A stretch of DNA of 64,000 nt from Cupriavidus consociatus (GTDB lineage: Bacteria; Pseudomonadota; Gammaproteobacteria; Burkholderiales; Burkholderiaceae): contig NZ_JAGIQA010000018.1 of assembly GCF_017814975.1 (NCBI RefSeq), forward strand, positions 62,001 through 126,000, read 5' to 3'. The translations under genes and the position numbers were made by a program. The notes beneath the pieces are model-generated. The model saw only the letters and a program-made list of their open reading frames with translations. It was not told the DNA's origin and made no database searches. This document shows, piece after piece, positions 8,096-16,515 of this stretch; the stretch's first letter is position 1, and every line of letters begins with the position of its first letter.

Positions 8096-9804
8096 ACGGC
8101 GTCCGCCCATCCACACCCACCGCCATGCCACCCCGAACGCCCGATCCCATCCTCGTCATCGACGACGAGGCCGACCTGCGCGAGCTGCTCGACATCTCCA
8201 TCCGGCGCATGGGTCATGACGTGGTGCTGGCCGGCTCGCTGGCCGAGGCCCGGCAAAAGCTGGCGCAGGGCCGCTACAGCCTGGTGCTGACCGACATGCG
8301 GCTGGGCGACGGCCTGGGCATCGAGATCGTGCGGCAGCTGTCGGCCGCGCCCGAGCGCATCCCGGTGGCGGTCATCACCGCCTACGGCAGCGCCGACAAC
8401 GCCGTCGAGGCGCTCAAGGCCGGCGCCTTCGACTACATCGCCAAGCCGGTCTCGCTGGAACAACTGCGCAGCCTGGTGCTCAACGCGCTCGGCCGCCAGC
8501 AGCGCGACAGCACCGAAGCCGATGCCGGCGGCAGCGCCGGCGCGGACGCCGCCGCCGACCGCGCCGCGGCACTGCTGCCCGGCCATTCCGCCGCCATGCA
8601 GGAGGTGCGCCGCTCGCTGTCGCGGCTGGCGCGCAGCATGGCTCCGGTGGTCATCAGCGGCGAATCGGGCAGCGGCAAGGAACGCGCCGCGCGCGCGATC
8701 CACGCGATCAGCGCCCGCGCGTCGCACCCGTTCATCGCGGTCAACTGCGGCGCCATCCCCGAGACGCTGATGGAGTCGGAGTTCTTCGGCCACGTCAAAG
8801 GCGCCTTCACCGGCGCCGACGGCGAGCGCGGCGGCTTCTTCCACGCAGCCAACGGCGGCACGCTGCTGCTCGACGAGGTGGCCGACCTGCCGCTGGCGAT
8901 GCAGGTCAAGCTGCTGCGCGCACTGCAGGAGCGGCGCGTGCGCAAGATCGGCGCCAGCCGCGAAGATGCCGTGGACGTGCGCGTGATGTGCGCCAGCCAC
9001 AAGGACCTGGCCGCGATGGTCGCCGCTGGGCAGTTCCGCCAGGACCTTTATTACCGCCTGAACGTGCTGGCGCTGCGCATGCCGACGCTGCGCGAGCGCG
9101 GCGAAGACATCCCGGTGCTGGCGCGCGCCATCCTGGACCACCTGGCGGTGCGCTATGGCGACCCGCATCCCAAGCGCCTGGCACCGGCCGCGCTGGAGCA
9201 GCTGGCCGCCTACCGCTTCCCGGGCAACGTCCGCGAGCTGGAAAACCTGCTCGAGCGTGCCTACGCCTTTGCCGAGAGCGAGCAGATCGAAGTGGCCGAC
9301 CTCGGCCCGCTGGATGCCGGCGCCCCCGGCGCCGGGCTGATGGCGCCCGCGCCCACGATCGCGTCACCGGTTCCGGTGCCTGCGACGCAGTACGCTCCCT
9401 GGGGCGCGCCGGGTATGTGGGCGCCGATGCCGCCCGCGGCGAAGCCCGCAGCCGTGGCCGCAACCGCGCCCGCAACCATCGCAGAACCCGCTGCGGCGCC
9501 ACAGGTCGCCGCGCCGTCCCCGGCCGAGCCCGAACCTGCCGGCGACGCCACCGAGCGCGCCTGCCGCGGCGTCGTCTTCCCGATCGACCTGCCGGCCCGG
9601 CTCGAAGCCGTGGAGCGCGAGCTGATCCTGCAGGCGCTGGCGCAGACCAATTTCAACCGCACCGCCGCCGCGCCGCTGCTGGGCCTGAACCTGCGCCAGC
9701 TGCGCTACCGCATTCAGCAGCTGGGCATCCGCGAAGCCATGGACGCCGCCGACCGCGGCGTGGCCGACAACGCCGGCGACGGCGCGGGCGAGGGCACGCC
9801 ATGA
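8092..9804 (+). CDS. pilR: PilR-like sigma-54-dependent response regulator
   Basis: A 570-residue NtrC-type activator. The receiver domain (about 20-140) has the acidic pair V-I-D-D-E and the phosphorylated Asp68 in L-T-D-M-R. The AAA+ sigma-54-interaction domain (about 170-400) has Walker A G-E-S-G-S-G-K-E and the G-A-F-T-G-A sigma-54 contact loop. A long Ala/Pro linker (about 415-505) leads to a Fis-type helix-turn-helix at the C-terminus (N-R-T-A-A-A-P-L-L-G-L). The ATG overlapping the kinase stop was chosen as start; an earlier in-frame start would lie inside the kinase gene. It should activate sigma-54 promoters when phosphorylated by the partner kinase. Confidence 0.86.
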   Translation: MNGVRPSTPTAMPPRTPDPILVIDDEADLRELLDISIRRMGHDVVLAGSLAEARQKLAQGRYSLVLTDMRLGDGLGIEIVRQLSAAPERIPVAVITAYGSADNAVEALKAGAFDYIAKPVSLEQLRSLVLNALGRQQRDSTEADAGGSAGADAAADRAAALLPGHSAAMQEVRRSLSRLARSMAPVVISGESGSGKERAARAIHAISARASHPFIAVNCGAIPETLMESEFFGHVKGAFTGADGERGGFFHAANGGTLLLDEVADLPLAMQVKLLRALQERRVRKIGASREDAVDVRVMCASHKDLAAMVAAGQFRQDLYYRLNVLALRMPTLRERGEDIPVLARAILDHLAVRYGDPHPKRLAPAALEQLAAYRFPGNVRELENLLERAYAFAESEQIEVADLGPLDAGAPGAGLMAPAPTIASPVPVPATQYAPWGAPGMWAPMPPAAKPAAVAATAPATIAEPAAAPQVAAPSPAEPEPAGDATERACRGVVFPIDLPARLEAVERELILQALAQTNFNRTAAAPLLGLNLRQLRYRIQQLGIREAMDAADRGVADNAGDGAGEGTP

Positions 9805-10415
9805 CCAGGCCCAGCCAGCCCAGCCAGCCCGCGCCCGCCTTCCTGCCCGACGCCGACGGCTGGGTGCCCGCCGCCCGCTGCGTGCCGTCGCCCAATTTCG
9901 ACCAGCGTCCGCCGGGCATGCCGGTAGACCTGGTGGTGCTGCACAACATCAGCCTGCCGCCCGGCCAGTTCGGCAGCGGTGACATCGAGGCGTTCTTCCA
10001 GAACCGGCTCGACCCGGACAAGCACCCGTTCTTTGCCACCATCCACCAGGTCCAGGTGTCCGCGCACTTCCTGGTCACGCGGCAGGGCGAGCTGGTGCAG
10101 TTCGTGCCGTGCACGCAGCGGGCCTGGCATGCCGGCCAGTCGGACTTCTTTGGCCGCACGCGCTGCAACGACTTCTCGATCGGCATCGAGATCGAAGGCT
10201 GCGACGACCTGCCGTTCACCTCTGCCCAATACGACACCGTGGCCGCGCTGGTGCCGGCCCTGATGGCGGCCTACCCGGTGCGGGCGATCGCCGGCCACAG
10301 CGACATCGCCCCGGGACGCAAGACCGATCCCGGCCCGCATTTCGACTGGGACCGCTTCGCCGCCAGTGCAGCCGTGCCGCAAGGCATGTTGCCCTATCGG
10401 CACCCCTCTGAGTGA
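9801..10415 (+). CDS. ampD: 1,6-anhydro-N-acetylmuramyl-L-alanine amidase AmpD
   Basis: A 204-residue cytosolic zinc amidase of peptidoglycan recycling. It removes peptide from anhydro-muropeptides and so keeps the inducer of AmpR-type beta-lactamase genes low. Amidase_2 motifs are present: L-V-V-L-H-N-I-S with the first zinc His, S-A-H-F-L-V, A-W-H-A-G-Q-S, and G-H-S-D-I-A-P-G-R-K-T-D-P-G with the last zinc ligands. Length fits AmpD proper, with no signal peptide. The ATG overlaps the stop of the response-regulator gene. Confidence 0.93.
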   Translation: MTRPSQPSQPAPAFLPDADGWVPAARCVPSPNFDQRPPGMPVDLVVLHNISLPPGQFGSGDIEAFFQNRLDPDKHPFFATIHQVQVSAHFLVTRQGELVQFVPCTQRAWHAGQSDFFGRTRCNDFSIGIEIEGCDDLPFTSAQYDTVAALVPALMAAYPVRAIAGHSDIAPGRKTDPGPHFDWDRFAASAAVPQGMLPYRHPSE

Positions 10416-10642
10416 TGCGTTCGTAACGTCATTCCATGCAGTCGTGCGCGGCGTTTCGGCGCACACGCCGCATGCGGCCAAGAGCTATCGCATGCTCGCA
10501 ACAATCAAAAAAATTTTTGTGAAATGTGCAGTTGCGAACGGTTTCTCTGAAACCCTTGTGTGTACTAGGCTGCCGGGCATGTGGCGCTGCCGCACCCGCC
10601 GGCCCGACCCCGGGACGACCCCGAAATAGCGGTTGTCAAGAC

Positions 10643-10707
10643 TGGTCATTCGGATTCGTTTCACTATACTTAGCCAAGTTTTCAGCAGCACCCACTATAT
10701 CTAGTAG
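10643..10707 (+). promoter_or_regulatory. nrdA promoter with two NrdR boxes
   Basis: Two copies of a NrdR-box-like sequence, cores CACTATACTTAG (from 10662) and CACTATATCTAG (from 10693), lie 31 bp apart start to start. That is about three helical turns, the classic spacing for NrdR. A promoter TGGTCA-N16-TATACT (10643-10670) overlaps the first box. NrdR is known to repress ribonucleotide-reductase genes through paired boxes of this kind. The transcription start would be about 245 bases before nrdA, leaving a long leader. Confidence 0.75.
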
Positions 10708-10794
10708 TCAAACCGGGGGCTGGCCCAAGTGTGAGGTGGCGGTGGCGCAGTGAGTGCAACCCGTCCGGAAACCTCCGCAAGGCTGGCGAATCAC

Positions 10795-10894
10795 AAAGAG
10801 TCCCTGGCGAAATGTTCACGCAGAGGCAGTTTGTCCGTGCGCGGTCACACCGAAACGGATCCTTCTTTCCGCCGCATTTCGCCAGGGACTCTTT
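10795..10894 (+). promoter_or_regulatory. Perfect 20-bp inverted repeat in the nrdA leader
   Basis: The arm at 10795-10814 (AAAGAGTCCCTGGCGAAATG) is exactly complementary to 10875-10894, with a 60-base loop. The right arm runs into TTTTGTCTCTT. The element sits between the NrdR promoter and nrdA, so the RNA could fold into a long hairpin in the leader. Possible roles are attenuation, RNA stability or a structured regulatory RNA. The B12 box of cobalamin riboswitches was looked for and not seen. Confidence 0.7.
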
Positions 10895-10922
10895 TGTCTC
10901 TTATATCCAGGGTAAAAACCAC

Positions 10923-13859
10923 ATGCAAACGGCCCAGAACGAACTCACCACGGGTGGCGCCGCCGCCGGCGTTGCCAACCAGGCACCGAACGCACAGCAG
11001 TCCAGCACGGCTTCCACGAACTACCCGGATCACAAGATCATCCGTCGTAATGGCGCCGTGGTGGCGTTCGAGCCGTCCAAGATCAACGTCGCCATGACCA
11101 AGGCCTTCCTCGCCGTCAACGGCGGGCAGGGCGCCGCTTCCGCGCGCGTGCGCGAGATCGTCGAGCAGCTGACCGACAACGTGGTGCGCGCACTGGTGCG
11201 CAGCCGCCCGAGCGGCGGCGCCATCCATATCGAAGACGTGCAGGACCACGTCGAGCTGGCCCTGATGCGCTCGGGCGAGCATGAAGTGGCCCGCGCCTAC
11301 GTGCTGTACCGCGAGAAGCGCGCCCAGGAGCGCGCCAGCGCCAGCGCCCAGGCCGTGGCCCGCGTGCAGGAAGGCGGCTACTCGGTCAACGTGACCGACG
11401 CCGGCGTGACCAGGCCGCTGGACATCGTCGCGCTGCATGCGCTGATCGACAACGCCTGCTCCGGCCTTGGCGATTCCGTCAGCGCCGAGCCGATCCTGAA
11501 GGAAACCCTGAAGAACCTGTACGAAGGCGTGCCGATGACGCAGGTGTACGACTCCGCCATCCTGGCCGCGCGTACCCTGATCGAAAAGGACCCGGCCTAC
11601 AGCCAGGTCACCGCCCGTATCCTGCTGCACACCATCCGCAAGGAAATCCTGGGCGCCGAAGTGACCCAGACGGAGATGTCGGCCCGCTACGCCGAGTACT
11701 TCCCCAAGTTCATCGCCCGCGGCATCGAAGCCGAGCTGCTGGACGAAAAGCTGGCCACCTATGACCTGGCCCGCCTGGGCGCCGCGCTGGACGCCGGCCG
11801 CGACTTCCAGTTCAACTACCTGGGCCTGCAGACCCTGTACGACCGCTACTTCCTGCATATCGATGAAACCCGCATCGAAATGCCGCAGGCCTTCTTCATG
11901 CGCGTGGCCATGGGCCTGGCGCTGAACGAGAAGGACCGCGAAGCGCGCGCCATCGAGTTCTACCAGCTGCTGTCGTCGTTCGACTTCATGTCGTCCACGC
12001 CGACCCTGTTCAACTCCGGCACCCGCCGCTCGCAGCTGTCGTCGTGCTACCTGACCACCGTGTCGGACGACCTGGAAGGCATCTATGAAGCGCTGAAGGA
12101 AAACGCGTTGCTGTCCAAGTTTGCCGGCGGCCTGGGCAATGACTGGACCAACGTGCGCGCGCTCGGCTCGCACATCAAGGGCACCAACGGCAAGTCGCAA
12201 GGCGTGGTCCCGTTCCTGAAGGTGGTGAACGACACCGCCGTCGCCGTGAACCAGGGTGGCAAGCGCAAGGGCGCCGTCTGCGCCTACCTGGAAACGTGGC
12301 ACCTGGACATCGAAGAATTCCTGGAGCTGCGCAAGAACACCGGCGACGACCGCCGCCGCACCCACGACATGAACACGGCCAACTGGATCCCGGACCTGTT
12401 CATGAAGCGCGTGATGGAAGGTGGCGAGTGGACGCTGTTCTCGCCCGCCACCTGCCCGGACCTGCACGACAAGGTCGGCAAGGAATTCGAGAAGGCCTAC
12501 CTGGGCTATGAGGCCAAGGCCGCCAGCGGCGAACTGAAGCTGTTCAAGAAGCTGCCCGCGCTGCAACTGTGGCGCAAGATGCTGGGCATGCTGTTCGAGA
12601 CCGGCCACCCGTGGATCACCTTCAAGGATCCGTGCAACATCCGCAGCCCGCAGCAGCACGTCGGCGTCGTCCACAGCTCCAACCTGTGCACGGAAATCAC
12701 GCTGAACACCAATGACAGCGAAATCGCCGTCTGCAACCTGGGCTCGGTCAACCTGGTCGCTCACCTGACGAAGCAGGCTGACGGTTCGTACGCCCTCGAC
12801 CACGCCAAGCTGCAGAAGACCGTGCGCACCGCCATGCGCATGCTCGACAACGTGATCGACATCAACTACTACGCGGTGGAGAAGGCGAAGAACTCCAACC
12901 TGCGCCACCGTCCGGTCGGCATGGGCATCATGGGCTTCCAGGACTGCCTGCACGTGCTGCGCACGCCGTACGCCAGCAAGGCCGCGGTGCAGTTCGCCGA
13001 CACCTCGATGGAAGCGGTGTGCTACTACGCCTACCAGGCTTCGACCGAGCTGGCTGAAGAGCGCGGCCGCTACAGCACCTACGAAGGCTCGCTGTGGGAC
13101 CGCGGCATCCTGCCGCAGGACTCGCTCAAGCTGCTGGCCGAAGAGCGCGGCGGCTACCTGGAAGTGGACCTGTCCAGCAGCATGGACTGGGACAGCCTGC
13201 GCGCCCGTATCAAGCAGCACGGCATGCGCAACTCGAACTGCATCGCGATCGCCCCGACCGCGACCATTTCGAACATCATCGGCGTGTCGGCTTGCATCGA
13301 GCCGACCTTCCAGAACCTGTACGTCAAGTCCAACCTGTCGGGCGAGTTCACCGTGGTCAACGACTACCTGGTGCGCGACCTGAAGGAACGCGGCCTGTGG
13401 GACGAAGTGATGGTCGCCGACCTGAAGTACTTCGACGGCTCGCTGTCGCGCATCGACCGCATTCCGCAAGACCTGCGCGACATCTACGCCACCGCGTTCG
13501 AAGTCGAGCCGACCTGGCTGGTCGAAGCCGCCAGCCGCCGCCAGAAGTGGATCGACCAGGCCCAGTCGCTGAACATCTACATGGCCGGCGCGTCGGGCAA
13601 GAAGCTGGACGACACCTACAAGCTGGCATGGGTGCGCGGCCTGAAGACCACGTACTACCTGCGCACGATGGCTGCCACGCACGTGGAGAAGTCCACCGTG
13701 TCACGCGGCTCGCTGAACGCGGTGTCGTCGGGCAGCGATGGTGGATCGGCGCGGGATGCAGCGGCGGCTTCGGCCCCGGCCATGCCGGAAGCGGAAGGCG
13801 CGGTCTGCACGATGCGCCCGGGTGATCCCGGCTTCGAAGAGTGCGAAGCCTGCCAATAA
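10923..13859 (+). CDS. nrdA: Class Ia ribonucleoside-diphosphate reductase, alpha subunit
   Basis: A 978-residue catalytic subunit that reduces ribonucleoside diphosphates to deoxy forms, working with NrdB. An N-terminal ATP cone starts near residue 35 (I-I-R-R-N-G-A-V-V-A-F). The active-site region shows S-S-C-Y-L for one redox cysteine, N-L-C-T-E-I for the catalytic thiyl region and N-C-I-A-I-A-P-T-A-T for the conserved loop. The C-terminal redox pair is C-E-A-C two residues before the end. The ATG was chosen because family alignment begins just after it; the open frame continues upstream through the leader, which is not coding-like. nrdB follows after 157 bases. Confidence 0.95.
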   Translation: MQTAQNELTTGGAAAGVANQAPNAQQSSTASTNYPDHKIIRRNGAVVAFEPSKINVAMTKAFLAVNGGQGAASARVREIVEQLTDNVVRALVRSRPSGGAIHIEDVQDHVELALMRSGEHEVARAYVLYREKRAQERASASAQAVARVQEGGYSVNVTDAGVTRPLDIVALHALIDNACSGLGDSVSAEPILKETLKNLYEGVPMTQVYDSAILAARTLIEKDPAYSQVTARILLHTIRKEILGAEVTQTEMSARYAEYFPKFIARGIEAELLDEKLATYDLARLGAALDAGRDFQFNYLGLQTLYDRYFLHIDETRIEMPQAFFMRVAMGLALNEKDREARAIEFYQLLSSFDFMSSTPTLFNSGTRRSQLSSCYLTTVSDDLEGIYEALKENALLSKFAGGLGNDWTNVRALGSHIKGTNGKSQGVVPFLKVVNDTAVAVNQGGKRKGAVCAYLETWHLDIEEFLELRKNTGDDRRRTHDMNTANWIPDLFMKRVMEGGEWTLFSPATCPDLHDKVGKEFEKAYLGYEAKAASGELKLFKKLPALQLWRKMLGMLFETGHPWITFKDPCNIRSPQQHVGVVHSSNLCTEITLNTNDSEIAVCNLGSVNLVAHLTKQADGSYALDHAKLQKTVRTAMRMLDNVIDINYYAVEKAKNSNLRHRPVGMGIMGFQDCLHVLRTPYASKAAVQFADTSMEAVCYYAYQASTELAEERGRYSTYEGSLWDRGILPQDSLKLLAEERGGYLEVDLSSSMDWDSLRARIKQHGMRNSNCIAIAPTATISNIIGVSACIEPTFQNLYVKSNLSGEFTVVNDYLVRDLKERGLWDEVMVADLKYFDGSLSRIDRIPQDLRDIYATAFEVEPTWLVEAASRRQKWIDQAQSLNIYMAGASGKKLDDTYKLAWVRGLKTTYYLRTMAATHVEKSTVSRGSLNAVSSGSDGGSARDAAAASAPAMPEAEGAVCTMRPGDPGFEECEACQ

Positions 13860-13900
13860 GGCAAAAAAGACTAGAGAGCAAAAACCACCCCTTGTTTGTT

Positions 13901-13940
13901 CCCCTCTCCCGCATGCGGGAGAGGGGCGGGGGTGAGGGCC
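13901..13940. repeat. REP-like palindrome between nrdA and nrdB
   Basis: CCCCTCTCCCGC-AT-GCGGGAGAGGGG, a perfect hairpin, followed by CGGGGGTGAGGGC. It is the same family as the pair at 2455-2579. Its place inside the nrdA-nrdB spacer could allow different stability of the two halves of the message. Confidence 0.7.
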
Positions 13941-14016
13941 GGCGCATCAACGAAGTGAAGCGTCAAACCTGACCAACGACCGCGCCCCCCAAAACCGAAT
14001 CACGGAGAACAACATC

Positions 14017-15204
14017 ATGCTGAGCTGGGACGACGACGTTCAAGCCACCCCGCAGGCCGCACCGCAGCCTGCCCTGCAACCCGCTGCATCGGCTGCCACC
14101 GCTGACCAGCAAGGCGTTCTGCCGCCGAGCGCCACGCAAGCCGGCATCCTGGGCAACAACCCCAACGCCGCCGCCGCGCAAAGCAACCGCCGCGTCAACG
14201 CCGCCGACAAGCGCGTCATCAACGGCTCGACCGACGTCAACCAGCTCGTCCCGTTCAAGTACAAGTGGGCGTGGGAAAAGTACCTGGCCGGCTGCGCCAA
14301 CCACTGGATGCCGCAGGAAATCAACATGTCGCGCGACATCGCGACGTGGAAAGACCCCAACGGCCTGACCGAAGACGAGCGCCGCATCATCAAGCGCAAC
14401 CTCGGCTTCTTCGTCACCGCCGACTCGCTGGCCGCCAACAACATCGTGCTGGGCACCTACCGCCAGATCACCGCGCCGGAATGCCGCCAGTACCTGCTGC
14501 GCCAGGCCTTTGAAGAGGCCATCCACACGCACGCCTACCAATACATCGTTGAATCGCTGGGCCTGAACGAAGCCGAGATCTTCAACGCATACCACGAAGT
14601 GCAGTCGATCCGCGACAAGGACGAGTTCCTGATCCCGTTCATCGACACGCTGACCGACCCGTCGTTCAAGACCGGCACGCCGGAAAACGACCAGAAGCTG
14701 CTGAAGTCGCTGATCGTGTTCGCCTGCATCATGGAAGGGCTGTTCTTCTATGTCGGCTTCACGCAGATCCTGGCGATGGGGCGGCAAAACAAGATGACTG
14801 GGGCGGCGGAGCAGTATCAGTACATCCTGCGGGATGAGTCGCTGCACTGCAATTTTGGGATTGATTTGATTAATCAGATCAAGCTGGAGAATCCGCATCT
14901 TTGGACGGCTGAATTCAAGGCGGAGATCACCGAACTGTTCAAGAAAGCTGTTGACCTTGAGTACCGCTACGCTGAGGACACTATGCCGCGTGGGGTGCTG
15001 GGTCTGAATGCGCCGATGTTCAAGTCTTACCTGCGGTTTATCTGCAATCGTCGTTGCCAGCAGATTGGGTTGGATCAGCTGTTCCCGAATGAGGAGAATC
15101 CGTTCCCGTGGATGAGCGAGATGATTGATCTGAAGAAGGAACGCAACTTCTTTGAGACTCGGGTTATTGAGTATCAGACGGGTGGAGCGTTGAGCTGGGA
15201 TTGA
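14017..15204 (+). CDS. nrdB: Class Ia ribonucleoside-diphosphate reductase, beta subunit
   Basis: A 395-residue small subunit that carries the di-iron centre and tyrosyl radical. Iron-ligand blocks are seen: the E-E-A-I-H-T-H helix near residue 170, and D-E-S-L-H-C-N-F near 270. The N-terminal ~70 residues are Ala/Pro/Gln-rich and typical of beta-proteobacterial NrdB; both ends carry L-S-W-D. The start has GGAGA eight bases upstream. Codon use changes sharply near 14770: upstream nearly all third positions are G or C, downstream GAT, AAT, TTT, GGG and GTT are common, although the protein remains normal. Confidence 0.94.
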   Translation: MLSWDDDVQATPQAAPQPALQPAASAATADQQGVLPPSATQAGILGNNPNAAAAQSNRRVNAADKRVINGSTDVNQLVPFKYKWAWEKYLAGCANHWMPQEINMSRDIATWKDPNGLTEDERRIIKRNLGFFVTADSLAANNIVLGTYRQITAPECRQYLLRQAFEEAIHTHAYQYIVESLGLNEAEIFNAYHEVQSIRDKDEFLIPFIDTLTDPSFKTGTPENDQKLLKSLIVFACIMEGLFFYVGFTQILAMGRQNKMTGAAEQYQYILRDESLHCNFGIDLINQIKLENPHLWTAEFKAEITELFKKAVDLEYRYAEDTMPRGVLGLNAPMFKSYLRFICNRRCQQIGLDQLFPNEENPFPWMSEMIDLKKERNFFETRVIEYQTGGALSWD

Positions 15205-15334
15205 GTTTGTCGCCGAGCGACAGACCCGTTGCCTTTTTTGACAATAGTTTTGCCTTTGCAATGACATCGTAGTGCCTTTCAGCACATCGTCACGAGATGG
15301 CGATTGCAAGAGACTATTCGAGGGGTCGGAAGGT

Positions 15335-15367
15335 GCGACGATCGTAATGATCGCCGCACTTTTTTTT
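15335..15367 (+). terminator. Rho-independent terminator after nrdB
   Basis: An imperfect stem GCG-(a)-CGATC / GATCG-(c)-CGC with a five-base loop is followed within two bases by eight T residues. It lies about 130 bases after nrdB and just before the next gene on the same strand. It may end the nrd transcript or act as a leader terminator for the gene at 15391. Confidence 0.55.
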
Positions 15368-15390
15368 GCCGAATCCGGGGAGAAACTGCC

Positions 15391-15906
15391 GTGCCGCACA
15401 AGCATACAGATTGGTCTGAGCTGGCATACCGGGCGTCGGAAGTCCTTTTTGCCAGGAAGGGGAAGAACGTAAAGGACGTCGTCGATCTTCTTGTCGAGGA
15501 AAAAGTGGCGAGTGCCCGTGGTCTCGAGGCCAAGTTGAAACGCGGAACCTACCGTTTCGCGCTTTTTCTTGAGTTGATGTCAGTGCTTGGCGTAGATGCC
15601 CCCCCCGAATGGCAGCCACTCTTTGTAACGAACGACCTAAGCTATGCAACCCGGGCTCGGCTTGTGTTGATCAGAGAGCTCAACAAGCGGAATCTTGATC
15701 GTAGCGGATTTCTTGCGCGTTTGAGAGACGCGCACATTCGCGTACCACGAAACGATTCTTCGGAGGAGGCCATGGAGGACGGAACGTTTACCATGGTGTT
15801 GATGTTGCAGTTGGCCGCACTGGCGCCAGTTGAAGGTATGGAACGCTTTGTCGATATGAGTGACGTGCTACGCGTTGCCTCTCAATCAGCCAAAGGTGAG
15901 ATGTAA
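15391..15906 (+). CDS. DUF6471-like protein with two tandem repeats
   Basis: A 171-residue protein starting at GTG with GGGGAGA seven bases upstream. It resembles the small DUF6471 helical domain, of unknown function but looking like a winged or lambda-repressor-like DNA-binder. The domain appears twice: about residues 6-66 (L-K-R-G-T-Y-R-F-A-L-F-L-E) and about 86-150 (M-E-D-G-T-F-T-M-V-L-M-L-Q). The halves match at the helix spacing and the G-T-[YF] motif, which suggests internal duplication. It is the first gene of the accessory island, just upstream of the Thoeris locus, and might regulate it. A run of eight C lies inside the gene (15599-15606). The family name is from memory. Confidence 0.65.
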   Translation: MPHKHTDWSELAYRASEVLFARKGKNVKDVVDLLVEEKVASARGLEAKLKRGTYRFALFLELMSVLGVDAPPEWQPLFVTNDLSYATRARLVLIRELNKRNLDRSGFLARLRDAHIRVPRNDSSEEAMEDGTFTMVLMLQLAALAPVEGMERFVDMSDVLRVASQSAKGEM

Positions 15907-16002
15907 AGGCTGCGCCCCTGGAGGGGACGACTTCCAAAGCTGGCTAGTGGCTTGACTTGAGTAAGAATACATACGCAGTGAAACGTACATACAGGGTCAA
16001 GA

Positions 16003-16506
16003 ATGGCTATCGATCAATGGGAATTGAGAAGTGCCGCTAGTAGAAGGGCTGCAACGCGTACGTACGCGACGTCGGGCTACGGGAAGAAGAAAGGGTTCCT
16101 TTGCCACAGCCATCAGGACCGCGATTTAGCCCTAGGTCTTCAACAAACGCTCAAAGAGGACGGGCTGGAACTGTATATCGATTGGCAGGACAGCGAGATG
16201 CCCAGTGCACCCAATCGTGATACCGCAAGTCGAATTCAACGAGCGATTCGCGAAGCCAACGTCTTCCTGTTTCTCGCGACACAGGCTTCCATGGCGTCTC
16301 GCTGGTGTCCCTGGGAAATTGGATATGCAGATGGTGTGATGGTGCCTAATCAAATCGCGATCGTGCCGACGCGCGACGGATATGGAAATTTCCACGGGAA
16401 CGAGTATCTCCAGCTCTATCGACGCATAGATCGCATCTCACCGGGCGCCCCTCTATCGTGGTTTACCGCAGGCGGTTCGTATCCTTTTGGTATCAGCACT
16501 TTCTGA
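16003..16506 (+). CDS. Thoeris TIR-domain protein (ThsB-type, first copy)
   Basis: A 167-residue TIR-domain protein. The fold begins at about residue 28 with K-G-F-L-C-H-S-H-Q-D-R-D, the typical first strand and loop. The predicted catalytic glutamate is Glu105 in R-W-C-P-W-E-I-G-Y-A. TIR proteins of Thoeris sense infection and convert NAD into a cyclic ADP-ribose-type signal. It lies nine bases before the SIR2-SLOG gene and is unlike the second TIR protein of the locus, being closer to the TIR_2 type. Base composition is lower in GC than the core. Only two ThsB-like genes flank the effector, so each may answer a different trigger. Confidence 0.82.
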   Translation: MAIDQWELRSAASRRAATRTYATSGYGKKKGFLCHSHQDRDLALGLQQTLKEDGLELYIDWQDSEMPSAPNRDTASRIQRAIREANVFLFLATQASMASRWCPWEIGYADGVMVPNQIAIVPTRDGYGNFHGNEYLQLYRRIDRISPGAPLSWFTAGGSYPFGISTF

Positions 16507-16515
16507 GGCTCAAGA

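Noticed and set aside
6005..8131. A 708-residue open frame on the - strand
   Set aside because: Antisense to the PilS-like kinase, with no domain and no start signal.
10795..10894. Cobalamin riboswitch before nrdA
   Set aside because: The B12-box pattern is not present; only the long inverted repeat is seen.
10845..13682. A 945-residue open frame on the - strand
   Set aside because: Antisense to nrdA, with the Val/Gln/Arg-rich composition of a shadow frame.
15208..15222. Hairpin TGTCGC-CGA-GCGACA after nrdB as terminator
   Set aside because: The T run comes ten bases later; the hairpin at 15335-15367 is a better terminator.
15953..15990. Sigma-70 promoter before the first TIR gene
   Set aside because: A TTGACT box is present but no -10 box at 16-18 bases; not strong enough to annotate.
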